A DNA stretch of 64,000 nucleotides from Burkholderiales bacterium (GCA_016716275.1 JADJWR010000002.1:496001-560000), one strand, 5' to 3'. Shown: positions 34,979-44,282, numbered from the stretch's first letter. Translations and numbers: made by a program. The notes: generated by a model from the letters alone, not told the origin.

Positions 34979-35736
34979 CTTCCGGTGCGCCGTCCTCGGC
35001 GGCGACCGTCACCTTCCGCTTCTACGAAGAACTGAACGACTTCCTGCCGCCGGCGCGTCGCAAGCGGGACTTCAGCGTCGCCTGCGCGAACGCCGCCACC
35101 GCCAAGCACATGATCGAGGCTCTCGGTGTGCCGCACACCGAGGTCGAGGTCGTGCTGGTCAACGGCGAGTCGGTCGGCTTCGACCGGGTGCTGCGCGACG
35201 GCGACCGGGTGGCCGTCTATCCGAAGTTCGAGGCGCTCGACGTCACGCCGCTGCTTCGCGTGCGCGAGGCGCCGCTGCGCACGACGCGCTTCGTCGCCGA
35301 CGCGCACCTCGGCGGCCTGGCGCGGCTGCTGCGGCTGGCCGGCTTCGACACGTTGTACGAGAACGGCTGCAGCGATGCACAGATCGAGTTGCGCGCGCGA
35401 GAAGAGGGCCGCATCGTGCTGACGCGCGACCGCGAGCTGCTGAAGCGGCGCGGCATCACGCACGGCTGCTTCGTCCGCGCGCTGCGGCCGCGCGAGCAGC
35501 TGCGCGAGGTGATCGCGCGGCTGGATCTCTCGCGCAGCCTGCGTCCGTTCAGCCGTTGCCTGGCCTGCAACGAGTTGCTGGCGCCGGTCGACAAGGATGC
35601 CGTGTGTGACCGGCTGCCGCCGGACGTGCGCGACCGCCACGAGCGCTTCACTGCCTGCAGAGGCTGCGGGCGGATCTACTGGGAAGGCTCGCACTGGCGG
35701 CGGATGCGGACGATCGTCGAGGGGTTCGGCCGATGA
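34975..35736 (+). CDS. Mut7-C RNase domain protein with ubiquitin-like N-terminus
   Basis: A 253-residue protein. The N-terminal 85 residues form a ThiS/ubiquitin-like beta-grasp unit (VTFRFYEELNDFLPPARRKR, VNGESVGFDRVLRDGDRVAV). Residues about 95-250 are a Mut7-C (PIN-like) domain (FVADAHLGGLARLLRLAGFD, IVLTRDRELLKRRG) with a C-terminal zinc ribbon (CLACNELL and FTACRGCGRIYWEGSHW). This arrangement is widespread, and an RNase role is predicted. The start overlaps the rhomboid stop, so the two are coupled in translation. Confidence 0.9.
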   Translation: MTSGAPSSAATVTFRFYEELNDFLPPARRKRDFSVACANAATAKHMIEALGVPHTEVEVVLVNGESVGFDRVLRDGDRVAVYPKFEALDVTPLLRVREAPLRTTRFVADAHLGGLARLLRLAGFDTLYENGCSDAQIELRAREEGRIVLTRDRELLKRRGITHGCFVRALRPREQLREVIARLDLSRSLRPFSRCLACNELLAPVDKDAVCDRLPPDVRDRHERFTACRGCGRIYWEGSHWRRMRTIVEGFGR

Positions 35737-35791
35737 GCGCGGCCGGCGAGGCGCCGGCGACCGGCCGCACTGTGCGGGCAGTCGCCGCCGA

Positions 35792-36052
35792 CTAGGCGGC
35801 AACGCCGTCGCGCTGCCCGAGTTCCTGCACCAGGAAGGCCGGTATCGCCTCCAGTCCGGCCATCAGCGCCGCGCGCCAGCGACGCTCGCCGTGCACGATG
35901 ACGTAGCCCTGCGCCGTCGGCCGGAGCAGGACGGGCCGGAGCACGCCGCGCTCGCGGATGTCGGCGGCCAGCGGCTCGACCTCGTGCGGACGGTAGCCGT
36001 CGCTCTTGGGATCGGGGGCGATTTCGCTGCAGCGAACTTGCTTCAGGTGCAT
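35792..36052 (-). CDS. Small ParB/Srx-fold protein
   Basis: An 86-residue stand-alone ParB N-terminal-like domain. It contains KSDGYRPHEVEPLAADIRER, GVLRPVLLRPTAQGYVIVHG and the ParB box GERRWRAALMAG. There is no helix-turn-helix or dimer domain, so it is not a chromosome partition ParB. The fold can bind CTP or act as a sulfiredoxin or nuclease, and none of these can be assigned. The ATG at 36052 follows GGAGG at good spacing; the longer upstream frame is rejected. Confidence 0.8.
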   Translation of the reverse strand: MHLKQVRCSEIAPDPKSDGYRPHEVEPLAADIRERGVLRPVLLRPTAQGYVIVHGERRWRAALMAGLEAIPAFLVQELGQRDGVAA

Positions 36053-36214
36053 GCGACCTCCGGGCAGACTGCGCAACGAGGACCGGATGGGGCCCGCTGC
36101 GCAGTGTGCATGCCCGCTTGTTAACGGATGATTACCCGCGCTGCCGTCTTTGCGCGAATCCGTCGGCATTCGGGGATCCTCGCGGGCCCCAGTTAACGTG
36201 ACCCGAGGCTGTGG

Positions 36215-36248
36215 CGGGCAAAAAAAACGGCGCCGGGTTGCGGCGCCG
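36215..36248 (-). terminator. Rho-independent terminator of the two-component operon
   Basis: The stem CGGCGCC (36228-36234) pairs with GGCGCCG (36242-36248) around a 7-base loop. On the minus strand it is followed by eight T (complement of A 36220-36227). It sits about 65 bases after the sensor kinase stop. Confidence 0.88.
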
Positions 36249-36313
36249 AACTATCTTGTGAGGGCAGTCCGGCCGCGAAACCGGACTGCAGGACGGACTG
36301 TACGAGGCGAAAC

Positions 36314-37645
36314 TTAAGGGCGACTTATGGCAGCCGCCGCGCCGGTCGGCACCCGGAAGCCGACCGTCAGCCCCGTTCCGCCCGGGCCGTCGCCGATGAA
36401 ACTGTCGCCGCCGTGCAGGCGGGCCACCTGGCGGACGATCGCCAGCCCGAGCCCGCTGCCCGGGGCGCGGCTGTCGCGGCCACGGTAGAAGCGGTCGAAC
36501 ACGCGGCTTCGCTCGTCGGCCGGCAGGCCCGGCCCGCTGTCGCTCACCGCGAGCCGCCAGCCGTCTGCGTCCTGCCGCAGCGCCAGCTCGACCTCGCCGC
36601 CGGCAGGGGTGTAGCGCAACGCATTGTCGAGCAGGTTGGTCACCGCCATGCGCAGGGCGGCCTCGTGGCCCAGCGCAGGGGCGGTGGCCGGCAGCGCCAG
36701 CCGCAGCGCGATCTGCGCGCGCTCGGCGAGGCCGGTCAGTTCGTCGGCGACCTCGCGGCCGAGCTTCGCCAGGTCCACCGGCGCGGCGGGCGCCCGCGCC
36801 GCATCGGGTTCCAGCCGCGCCAGCGCGAGCAACTGTGCCACCAGCTGGCTGGCGCGCTTCACGCCGGCCTCCAGCTTCTCCAGGGCGGCGTCGCGCTGCG
36901 GCCCGTCCGGCGCCCGCCGCGCCAGTTGCGCCTGCAGCGTCACCGCGGCCAGCGGCGTGCGCAGCGCATGCGCGGCATCGGCGGTCAGCGCGCGCTGCTG
37001 CTCGAAGGCCTCCTGCAGGCGCTGCAGCAGGCCGTTGAGCGCCGCCACCATCGGCTGCGCCTCCTCGGGCAGCGGCTCGAGTGCCAGCGGCGTCAGCGAC
37101 GCCGGCTGCCGCTGTGCCAGCTGTCCGCCGAGGTCGTCGAGCGGCCGCAGCGCGCGGCCGACGATCCACCACAGCAGCGCCGCGCCGACCGGCAGCAGCA
37201 GCAGCAGCGGCGCCAGCAGGCGCAGCGCGATGGCCAGCGCCTGCGCCCGGCGCTGCGCGACCGGCTGCGCCACCTGGATCAGCTGCACCTCGTTGGGCAG
37301 CGCGTAGACGCGCCAGCGGCTGCCGGCGTGCTCGAGGTCGCGGAAGCCTTCGGTTGCCGCGCGCGGCAGCGGCGCCACGTCGCGCGAGCGGTACGGCTGC
37401 TCGCGGCGGGCGTCGTCGACCTGTACCAGCAGGCGCTGCTCGGGCCGCTCGGCCGATCGCTCGATGCGCTGGGTGTCCAGCCGCGCGTGGTCGCGCAGCG
37501 ACAGCGCCACCTGGCGCATCTCCTCGTCGAGCAGCAGGTCGATCTGCTGCCGCGCCACCGCGTAGGTGAGGGTGCCGCCGATCGCCGCCGCCAGGCCGAG
37601 CAGGGCCAGCAGCGCGACCAGCAGCCGGCGGCGGATCGACCGCAT
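36314..37645 (-). CDS. Two-component sensor histidine kinase, QseC type
   Basis: A 443-residue inner-membrane kinase. Two membrane segments (residues about 8-28 and 145-165) flank a periplasmic sensor region. A HAMP-like linker, the phospho-acceptor box TADAAHALRTPLAAVTLQAQ and the ATPase motifs (TNLLDNALRYTPAGG, SDSGPGLP, GSGLGLAIVRQVARLHGG) follow. ATG 37645 overlaps the regulator stop (TGATG), so the two are coupled. The signal sensed is not evident. Confidence 0.92.
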   Translation of the reverse strand: MRSIRRRLLVALLALLGLAAAIGGTLTYAVARQQIDLLLDEEMRQVALSLRDHARLDTQRIERSAERPEQRLLVQVDDARREQPYRSRDVAPLPRAATEGFRDLEHAGSRWRVYALPNEVQLIQVAQPVAQRRAQALAIALRLLAPLLLLLPVGAALLWWIVGRALRPLDDLGGQLAQRQPASLTPLALEPLPEEAQPMVAALNGLLQRLQEAFEQQRALTADAAHALRTPLAAVTLQAQLARRAPDGPQRDAALEKLEAGVKRASQLVAQLLALARLEPDAARAPAAPVDLAKLGREVADELTGLAERAQIALRLALPATAPALGHEAALRMAVTNLLDNALRYTPAGGEVELALRQDADGWRLAVSDSGPGLPADERSRVFDRFYRGRDSRAPGSGLGLAIVRQVARLHGGDSFIGDGPGGTGLTVGFRVPTGAAAAISRP

Positions 37646-38319
37646 CAGTCCGGGGTCTCCAGGTCGCCGAGGGTGTAGCCGACACCGCGCACGTTGCGGA
37701 TCGCGCGCTCGCCGAGCTTGCGGCGCAGGTTGTGGATGTGCACTTCGACCGTGTTGCTGCCGACCGGCTCGTTCCAGCCGTACAGGCGCTCCTCTAGCTG
37801 CGCGCGCGACAGCACCGCGTCGGGCTTCTCCAGCAGCGCCTGAAGCAAGGCGAACTCGCGCGCCGACAGCGCGAGCGGCTGCTCGCCCAGCCACGCCGTG
37901 TGCTTGGCCGGGTCCAGCCGCAGCCGCCCGTGGGCCAGCAGCGGCTCGGCGCGGCCGGACGCGCGGCGCAGCAGCGCACGAACGCGCGCCAGCAGTTCGT
38001 CGAGGTCGAACGGCTTGACCAGGTAGTCGTCGGCGCCGGCATCGAGCCCGGCGATCCGGTCGCCGACGGTGTCGCGTGCGGTCATCACGAGCACCGGCAG
38101 CCGGTCGCCGCGCGCGCGCAGGTCGGCGAGCAGCTGCAGGCCGTCGCGCCCGGGCAGGCCGAGGTCGAGCAGCAGCAGCGCGTACGGCGCTCCGGCGGCC
38201 AGCGCCCGTGCGCCGGACGGGCCGTCCTGTGCCCAGTCGACGCCATGGCCTTCGCCGCGCAACGCGTCGGCGACGGCTTCGCCGATCATCGGGTCGTCTT
38301 CGACCAGCAGCAGGCGCAC
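37645..38319 (-). CDS. OmpR-family response regulator, QseB/PmrA type
   Basis: A 224-residue regulator. The receiver has the acidic pair in RLLLVEDDPMIGEAV, the phospho-acceptor in ALLLLDLGLPGRDG and the lysine in DDYLVKPFDLDELLARV. The winged-helix output includes LSAREFALLQALLEKPDAVL and SNTVEVHIHNLRRKLG. A GTG at 38319 is used as the start, because it gives the correct N-terminus and the frame further upstream is unrelated. First gene of the pair with the kinase. Confidence 0.92.
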   Translation of the reverse strand: MRLLLVEDDPMIGEAVADALRGEGHGVDWAQDGPSGARALAAGAPYALLLLDLGLPGRDGLQLLADLRARGDRLPVLVMTARDTVGDRIAGLDAGADDYLVKPFDLDELLARVRALLRRASGRAEPLLAHGRLRLDPAKHTAWLGEQPLALSAREFALLQALLEKPDAVLSRAQLEERLYGWNEPVGSNTVEVHIHNLRRKLGERAIRNVRGVGYTLGDLETPD

Positions 38320-38427
38320 GGTGCGGGCCTCGGGGAGGGCGGTGGCTTGACTGCACGAAGGATACGGAATGGTCGGCCTGAGCGAGAATCGGCGGGCACC
38401 TGCCCGCACAGAACAGGGGAACAAGCC

Positions 38428-38676
38428 ATGGATGATTCGACCGACCGGCCGCCGCTGCCCGACCGGCTCTCGACCGACCCGCGCAGCCCGTTTCACGACG
38501 CCGCCGTGCTCGAGCACGTCATCGGCATCCGCTTCAACGGCTACGAGCGCTCGGACGTCGAGGAGTACTGCATCAGCGAGGGCTGGGTGAAGGTGGCCGC
38601 CGGCAAGACGCTCGATCGCCATGGCCGACCGCTGCTGCTCAAGCTCAAGGGAACGGTCGAGCCGTTCTATCGATAG
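38428..38676 (+). CDS. DUF3297 family protein
   Basis: An 82-residue protein matching DUF3297. It has LPDRLSTDPRSPFHDAAVLE, GIRFNGYERSDVEEYCISEG, WVKVAAGKTLDRHGRPLLLK and a C-terminal LKGTVEPFY. Family members are sometimes mislabelled as glutathione peroxidase, but no catalytic evidence supports that. ATG 38428 follows AACAGGGGAACAA, a modest ribosome site. It is monocistronic and divergent from the two-component pair, with a 108-base gap. Confidence 0.88.
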   Translation: MDDSTDRPPLPDRLSTDPRSPFHDAAVLEHVIGIRFNGYERSDVEEYCISEGWVKVAAGKTLDRHGRPLLLKLKGTVEPFYR

Positions 38677-38724
38677 CGCGACGCGGCGATCGCCTGCCGG
38701 TCGACGCGAAGCCGGACGCGGGAT

Positions 38725-38824
38725 CGAGACGCCGGCATGCCCTGTTGCGCTCGTGTCCCCCGGCGCCCGCCGTTGGCGGGCGCCTCCTCCTTGACCTCGC
38801 TTCACAGGGCACGCCGGCGTCTCG
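38725..38824. repeat. Cruciform-forming inverted repeat with inner hairpin
   Basis: Arms of 21 bases with one mismatch (38725-38745 and 38804-38824) flank an inner perfect hairpin with 10-base arms (38762-38771 and 38775-38784) and a 3-base loop. It starts 48 bases after the DUF3297 stop, in a 439-base gene-free stretch (38677-39115). I see no supportable reading frame in that stretch. Confidence 0.75.
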
Positions 38825-38873
38825 CTCTGAAGCTGTGTTGCCTTGCGCCGGTGGCAGGCCGCGACGACGGATG

Positions 38874-38975
38874 GCCGAGGGTGGCGCGCGGCGGCCGCGG
38901 CGAAGTAAAGGCGGAGCGGCGGGCGAAGCCCGACGCGGGGGACATGAGCGGCGGCCGCCGCGCACCGCCCTCGGC
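38874..38975. repeat. Second long inverted repeat in the same spacer
   Basis: Arms of 25 bases with two mismatches (38874-38898 and 38951-38975) begin GCCGAGGGTGGCGCGCGG. The 52-base loop is purine-rich and contains GGGGGACATGAGCGGC. It could be a dispersed palindromic repeat or a structured RNA; nothing distinguishes these from sequence alone. Confidence 0.65.
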
Positions 38976-39115
38976 GGGCACGATCTTCGCCTCACAACCG
39001 GCGAACGCATCGACGGACCGCAGCGCGTCGGCTCCGGCTGTTCAGTCGCCGCCGCGCGAAGAACGGAAGCCGGTCTGGCGCGGCAGGCGCCGGCATCCGA
39101 ACAGCAAGGGTGCCG

Positions 39116-41015
39116 TCACGGTTCGTCGCCGCGCAGCGCGGCCACCCGTGCCATCAGCAACTCAGGCGTGACCTCCTCGGCCGGCAGCGGCTCGCCGACC
39201 ACCAGTTCGACCCGCGAGCGCAGGCCGCGGCGCAGCCGCGCCTCGACCGGCCGCGAGAAGGCGGCGCCGCCGTAGCGCGAGAAGAACGATCCCCACAGGC
39301 CGCGCAGCGCCATCGGGATCACCGGCACCGGCACCCGCTCGACGATCTTGCGCACGCCCTGCCGGAACGGGCTCAGCTCGCCGTCGTAGGTGATCCTGCC
39401 CTCGGGGAAGATGCACACCAGGTCGCCGTCGGCCAGCGCGGCGTCGATGCGCTCGTTGGCGCGGTCCAGCATCCGCGGGTCTTCCTTCGCCGGCGCGATG
39501 GCGATCGCCCGGGCGTTGCGGAAGAACCAGTTGGCGAGCGGCAGCCTGAAGATGCGGTGGTCCATCACGAAGCGGATCGGCCGCGGGCTCTCGCCCATGA
39601 TCACCACCGCGTCGACGAAGCTGACGTGGTTGCAGGCCAGCACCGCCGCGCCTTCGGCCGGAATGCGGTCGGTGTCGACGGCGCGCACGCGGTACAGCGT
39701 GTGCGTGATCACCCAGGCCAGGAAGCGCAGCAGGAACTCCGGCACCAGCCGGTAGATGTACAGCGCCACCGCGGCGTTCATCAGCGCCGTGACCAGGAAA
39801 AGCTGCGGGATGGTCAGCCCGGCGGCGAGCAGTCCGGTGGCCACCAGCGACGCCGCGACCATGAACACGGCGTTCAGGATGTTGTTGGCGGCGACGATGC
39901 GCGCCACGCGCGAGCGCTCGGCGCGCGACTGGATCAGCGCATACAGCGGCACCGAGTACAGGCCGGCGGCAAGCGACAGCAGTGCGAGGTCGGCGACGAT
40001 CCGCCAGGCGCCAGGCGCCGCCAGGAACTGCATCACGGTGGCGCCCTCCATCGGCGCGAAGGCGACCGAGGCGAAGTACAGGTCGACGGCGAACACGGTC
40101 ATGCCGATCGAGCCGAGCGGCACCAGGCCGATCTCGACCCGCCGCCGCGACAGCCTCGCAGGCCAGCGAGCCGGCGCCGATGCCGAGCGAGAACACCGCC
40201 AGCAGGAAGGTCACCACGCCTTCCGACCCGCCGAGGTTCTCGCGCGCGTACGGCGTGAAGCTGGTCAGGAAGATCGAGCCGAAGAACCACAGCCACGAGA
40301 TGCCGACGATCGAGTTGAACACCGCGGCGTCGCGGTGCGCGATCTTCAGGTTGGCCCAGGTCTCGGTGAACGGGTTCCAGTTGATCGCCAGCCCGGGGTC
40401 GGCAGCAGGCGAACGCGGCACCAGCTGCGCCGCGACCCGGCCGAGCAGGGCGACGGCCAGCACGACCGCCGCCACGGCCAGCGCGCCGTGCTCGCCGAAC
40501 CCGCCGATCAACAGCCCGGCGCCGATGGTGCCGAGCAGGATCGCGACGAAGGTGCCCATCTCCACCAGGCCGTTGCCGCCGGTCAGCTCGTGCGCGTCGA
40601 GGTGCTGCGGCAGGTAGGAGAACTTGACCGGGCCGAACACGGTCGACTGCAGCCCGAGCAGGAAGATGGCCAGGTAGACGAGCGGCGCCGACTGCAGCGC
40701 CAGGCCGGCGCCGCCGACCAGCGCCACCGCGATCTCGGCGTCCTTGATGCGGCGGATGAACCGTGACTTCTCCAGCCTGTCGGCCAGTTGCCCGCTGGTC
40801 GCCGAGAACAGCACGAACGGCGCGATGAACAGCGCCCCGATCAGGAAACCGGCGAAGTGCGGATCGACATTGCCCCAGCGGGCGGCGGCGTAGGTGGCCA
40901 GCAGCGTGAAGGCGAACTTGAACAGGTTGTCGTTGGCGGCGCCGAGGAACTGCACCCAGAACAGCGGCGCGAAGCGGCGCTGGCGCAGCAGGACGAACTG
41001 GTTGTTGGCGCTCAC
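39116..41015 (-). pseudogene. Lysophospholipid transporter/acyltransferase (MFS-PlsC), frameshifted
   Basis: A fused protein of about 630 residues. The N-terminal MFS transporter (FWVQFLGAANDNLFKFAFTL, FGPVKFSYLPQHLDAHELTG) is followed by a PlsC acyltransferase with the HX4D motif in CNHVSFVDAVVIMGES and a later FPEGRITYDGELSPFRQG. It probably imports lysophospholipid and re-acylates it. The GTG at 41015 is the start. The two parts are in different frames, the shift lying near 40150-40158 at GSLACE; the expected continuation there is LSRRRVEIGLVPLGSIG. Two missing bases or one extra base explain it. The downstream part could not start efficiently by itself. Confidence 0.78.
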
Positions 41016-41141
41016 GCGCGCTGCTCGCTAAGGTCCGCCGCTGCTCTATCGATCATCTCGGGCACTTGGCCCGACAGTGGCCGGCAATTATGTCAGCGGG
41101 CGAGGGCAGTACGCAGGATGCTGCATTACATTGCGGCTCCC

Positions 41142-43070
41142 ATGACGCCGCGCCGCCTGCCTCTGTCGCCCGCCCGCCGGCTCCTGCTGATGGTGCTCTG
41201 CGCGCTGCATCTGGCATCCGGTGCCGCGAGGGCGCAGGCAGTCGCAGTTGCAGATCCCGGACGCGGCGGCAGCGACGCGGCGCAGGTGCTGGTAATCAGC
41301 GGCACCGATCCCTATCTGCCGGCGTTCGTCGCCATCGACAGTGCCATGCGCGATGCGATGGCCAGGCGTCGCCAGGGGCCGGTGGTCTGGATCCACGAGT
41401 CGATCGACACGGCACGCTTCGGCAGGGAGCCGGGGCCGATGCTGGCGCAACTGCTTGCCAGGAAGTACGAGAGCGTCGACATCGACGCGGTGGTTCTGGT
41501 GACCGAACCGGCGGTCGACTTCTACCTGCGCCATCGCGAGCGGCTCTGGCCCGAGGCGCCGGTGGTGTTCCACTTCGTCGCTCCCGGTTATGCCGAGCGG
41601 CTGCCCGCCGGCGCCGGACTGTCCGGCATCCCGGCGCAGGTCGACTTCGCCGGCGCGGTGCGGGTCGCCCTCGCGCTGCAGCCGAACGCGCGGCGCGCGG
41701 TGGTCGTCGGCGGCTTCTCGCCGTTCGACGAGGTGCAGCTGGCGGGTTTCCGCGAGGCGCTTTCGCCGCTCGCAGGCCGCCTGCAGGTCGAGTACCTGGT
41801 CGGCCTGTCGCCGCAGCAGGCAGCCGAGCGGCTGGCCGGCGAGATGCGCGACACGATCGTGTTCTTCGCCACCCTGTTCCGCGACGCCGACGGGCGCGTC
41901 TACGTGCCGCGCACTGCGCTCGAGACGCTCACTGCCGCCAGCAGCGCGCCGATCTACGGCGTCTACGAGTCCCAGATCGGTCACGGGCTCGCGGCCGGCG
42001 CCGTCGAATCGTTCACGGCGCGCGGCGAGCGGTTGGCCGATCTGGTGATGCGCGCCATCGACGGATCGCTTGCCGGCCGGCCGGTGATCGAGCCGCCGCC
42101 GCCGTCGCGGTGCGTCGCCGACGGGCGGCAGCTGAAGCGGTACGGCCTGAGCGCGCGGTCGTTGCCTGCGGGCTGCGAGGTCCGCTTCGTCGAACCGGGC
42201 TTCTTCGAGCGCTACTGGTGGCAATCGCTGCTGGTGGCGCTCGCCCTGCTCGCGCAGACGCTGCTGATCACCTCGCTGCTTCTGCAGCGCCGCCGCCGGC
42301 GGGCGGCCGAACTGAGCATGCAGGCGCAGCGCGTGCAGCTGCTGCACGCCTCGCGGCTGGCGGTGGCGGGCGAGCTGACTGCGTCGATCGCGCACGAGAT
42401 CAACCAGCCGCTCGGGGCGATCCTCAGCAATGCCGACGCGGCGGAGATGCTGGTCCAGTCGGGCACGATGGGGCGCGAAGAACTGCTGCAGATCCTGGCC
42501 GACATCAGGCGGGACGACCTGCGCGCCAGCGAGGTCATCAAGCGCCTGCGGGCGCTGCTGGCGCGCCAGGAAACAGAGCGCCGCCGCTTCGACCTGAACG
42601 AGGCGGTCCGGAGCACCGCGGGGATCCTGCGTGCCGAGGCCCGGCGGCGGGAGGTCGACGTCGCGTATGACCTGCGCGCGGAGCGGGCCGACGTGCTCGG
42701 CGATGCGGTGCAGATCCAGCAGGTGATCATCAACCTGATGCTCAACGCCTTCGACGCGAGCGCGGAGGTGCCGGAAGCGGCGCGGCGCGTGCGGGTCGAG
42801 ACGCGCGACACCGCCAACGGCGTGCAGGTCAGCGTCCGCGATTTCGGCGTCGGTATCGCCCTGGCCGACCTGCCGCGCGTGTTCGACTCTTTCTTCAGCA
42901 CCAAGCGCAGCGGCATGGGGCTCGGGCTGGCGATTGCGCGCTCGATCGTCGAGGCGCACGGCGGTACGATTTCCGCCGCCAGTTGCGAGGTCGGCGCCGA
43001 GTTCCGCTTCATCCTGCCGCTCGCTCCCGCCGCCGACCTTCCTGAGCCAGCCGCCGCCAGCACGCCATGA
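41142..43070 (+). CDS. Sensor histidine kinase with periplasmic ABC-binding-like domain
   Basis: A 642-residue kinase. The signal peptide (RRLLLMVLCALHLASGAARA) leads to a sensor domain of about 330 residues of the ABC_sub_bind type, with AVVLVTEPAVDFYLRHRERL, YVPRTALETLTAASSAPIYG and GLAAGAVESFTARGERLADL. A membrane segment (YWWQSLLVALALLAQTLLIT) precedes the catalytic core: ELTASIAHEINQPLGAILSN, INLMLNAFDASAE, RDFGVGIALADL and GMGLGLAIARSIVEAHGGT. An ATG at 41118 would add eight codons. It overlaps the regulator gene by ATGA. It probably senses a small periplasmic ligand through its own binding-protein-like domain. Confidence 0.9.
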   Translation: MTPRRLPLSPARRLLLMVLCALHLASGAARAQAVAVADPGRGGSDAAQVLVISGTDPYLPAFVAIDSAMRDAMARRRQGPVVWIHESIDTARFGREPGPMLAQLLARKYESVDIDAVVLVTEPAVDFYLRHRERLWPEAPVVFHFVAPGYAERLPAGAGLSGIPAQVDFAGAVRVALALQPNARRAVVVGGFSPFDEVQLAGFREALSPLAGRLQVEYLVGLSPQQAAERLAGEMRDTIVFFATLFRDADGRVYVPRTALETLTAASSAPIYGVYESQIGHGLAAGAVESFTARGERLADLVMRAIDGSLAGRPVIEPPPPSRCVADGRQLKRYGLSARSLPAGCEVRFVEPGFFERYWWQSLLVALALLAQTLLITSLLLQRRRRRAAELSMQAQRVQLLHASRLAVAGELTASIAHEINQPLGAILSNADAAEMLVQSGTMGREELLQILADIRRDDLRASEVIKRLRALLARQETERRRFDLNEAVRSTAGILRAEARRREVDVAYDLRAERADVLGDAVQIQQVIINLMLNAFDASAEVPEAARRVRVETRDTANGVQVSVRDFGVGIALADLPRVFDSFFSTKRSGMGLGLAIARSIVEAHGGTISAASCEVGAEFRFILPLAPAADLPEPAAASTP

Positions 43071-43686
43071 CCGCGCCGCCGCTGATCCACCTCGTCGACG
43101 ACGACGATTCGCTGCGCAGCGCGCTGCAGCGGCTGCTCGCGGCGGCGGGTCACCGGGTCAAGGCCTACGCCTCGGCAGGCGAGTTCCTGCTCGATCCGCC
43201 GGCCGACGCGCCGGGCTGCCTGCTGCTCGACCTGCGCATGCCGGGCCCGTCGGGGCTCGACCTGCAGGAGGCACTGGCGCGGCACGGCATCCGGCTGCCG
43301 GTGATCTTCCTCTCCGGCCATGGCGACCTCGCCACGGGCGTGCGGGCGATGAAGGCCGGCGCCGTGGACTTCCCTCAGCAAGCCGGTCGAGCGCGAGCCG
43401 CTGCTCGCCGCCGTCGCGCGGGCGCTGGAACTCGACGCCGCGCAGCGCGCCGCCTGCGGGGCGGAGGCGGAACTGCAGGCGCGCTTCTCCCAGTTGACGG
43501 CGCGCGAGCGCGAGGTGTTCGAGCTGGTCGTCGCCGGCAGGCTCAACCAAGCAGATCGCCGATGTGCTCGGCATCGCCGAGCGCACGGTGAAGGCGCAGC
43601 GCGCCCAGGTGATGGCCAAGCTCGGCGCGGCCAACGCCGCCGAACTGGGCCGGATCGCCGCCCAGCTGCGCGGGCGCGGCGGCTAG
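43067..43686 (+). pseudogene. FixJ/NarL-type response regulator, two frameshifts
   Basis: The cognate regulator of the preceding kinase, 205 residues if repaired. The receiver (LIHLVDDDDSLRSALQRLLA, CLLLDLRMPGPSGLD) is in the first frame. An extra C at 43372-43374 breaks it at AVDF, before the expected LSKPVEREPLLAAVARALEL. The middle is then in frame until a second extra C near 43547-43548, where KQIADVLGIAERTVKAQRAQ, the LuxR-type helix-turn-helix, should continue. Both shifts are single C insertions in short C-runs. If real, the kinase has lost its DNA-binding partner; if an error, the pair is intact. Confidence 0.8.
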
Positions 43687-43729
43687 GCTTCCTGCGCGCG
43701 GTCGCCGCGCGGGCCGATCGCCGCTTCCC

Positions 43730-43745
43730 TGCACCAAAGGGCAGG
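43730..43745 (+). promoter_or_regulatory. Shared 16-base motif upstream of the receiver gene
   Basis: TGCACCAAAGGGCAGG ends 55 bases before the receiver start, inside the loosely palindromic CCCTGCACCAAAGGG. The identical 16 bases recur upstream of the sulfatase gene, and similarity continues for about 11 further bases. It is a candidate binding site for the adjacent regulator. Confidence 0.5.
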
Positions 43746-43800
43746 GCGGCGTGCCCGCGGGCACGATGCGGCGTCGTGCCGCGTCGCGCACGATCGGCGG

Positions 43801-44232
43801 GTGAATCACGACCTCGCGGAAACCCCTGCCGCAAGAGCGGGCCGAGACGGCCGCGTGGTGATCCTCGTCGAAGACGACGAGGGGCTTCGTGCCGCGCTGC
43901 AACGGGTGCTTCGCGCCTGGGGCTTCGAGACCCGGGCCCATGCAAGCGCCGAGGAGGCGCTGGCAGATGTCGCTCTCGACTGCCCCGACTGTCTGGTGGT
44001 CGACCTGAACCTGCCGGCGATGTCCGGCCTCGACCTTATCGACCGCCTTCGCGAACGCGGGGTGACGGCGCCGGCGGTCGTGATCTCGGCGCAGGACGAA
44101 GCGAGGGTTCGCCTGGAGGCGCGTCGCCGTGGGATCGAGCACTTCCTTCCCAAGCCGTTCCTCGGCAGCGCCCTGGTGCGCAAGGTCGAAGCGGCGCTCG
44201 CCGAAGGGCGCCGCGGCGGTGCCCGGTGCTGA
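43801..44232 (+). CDS. Stand-alone receiver-domain protein
   Basis: A 143-residue response-regulator receiver without an output domain. It has the acidic pair in VVILVEDDEGLRAALQRVLR, the phospho-acceptor in CLVVDLNLPAMSGLDL, and the conserved Ser and Lys in VVISAQDEAR and HFLPKPFLGSALV. The GTG at 43801 is the first in-frame start, with a weak ribosome site. Such proteins act as phosphate sinks or allosteric partners. It lies between the kinase pair and the sulfatase and shares an upstream motif with the latter. Confidence 0.82.
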   Translation: MNHDLAETPAARAGRDGRVVILVEDDEGLRAALQRVLRAWGFETRAHASAEEALADVALDCPDCLVVDLNLPAMSGLDLIDRLRERGVTAPAVVISAQDEARVRLEARRRGIEHFLPKPFLGSALVRKVEAALAEGRRGGARC

Positions 44233-44282
44233 TGGCCGGCGGCCTCGCCTGCGGGTTCGCCCGCGCGGCCGCAGGGGCGACA

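Noticed and set aside
35792..36052. Chromosome partition gene parB
   Set aside because: Only the N-terminal domain is present, with no helix-turn-helix and no parA neighbour.
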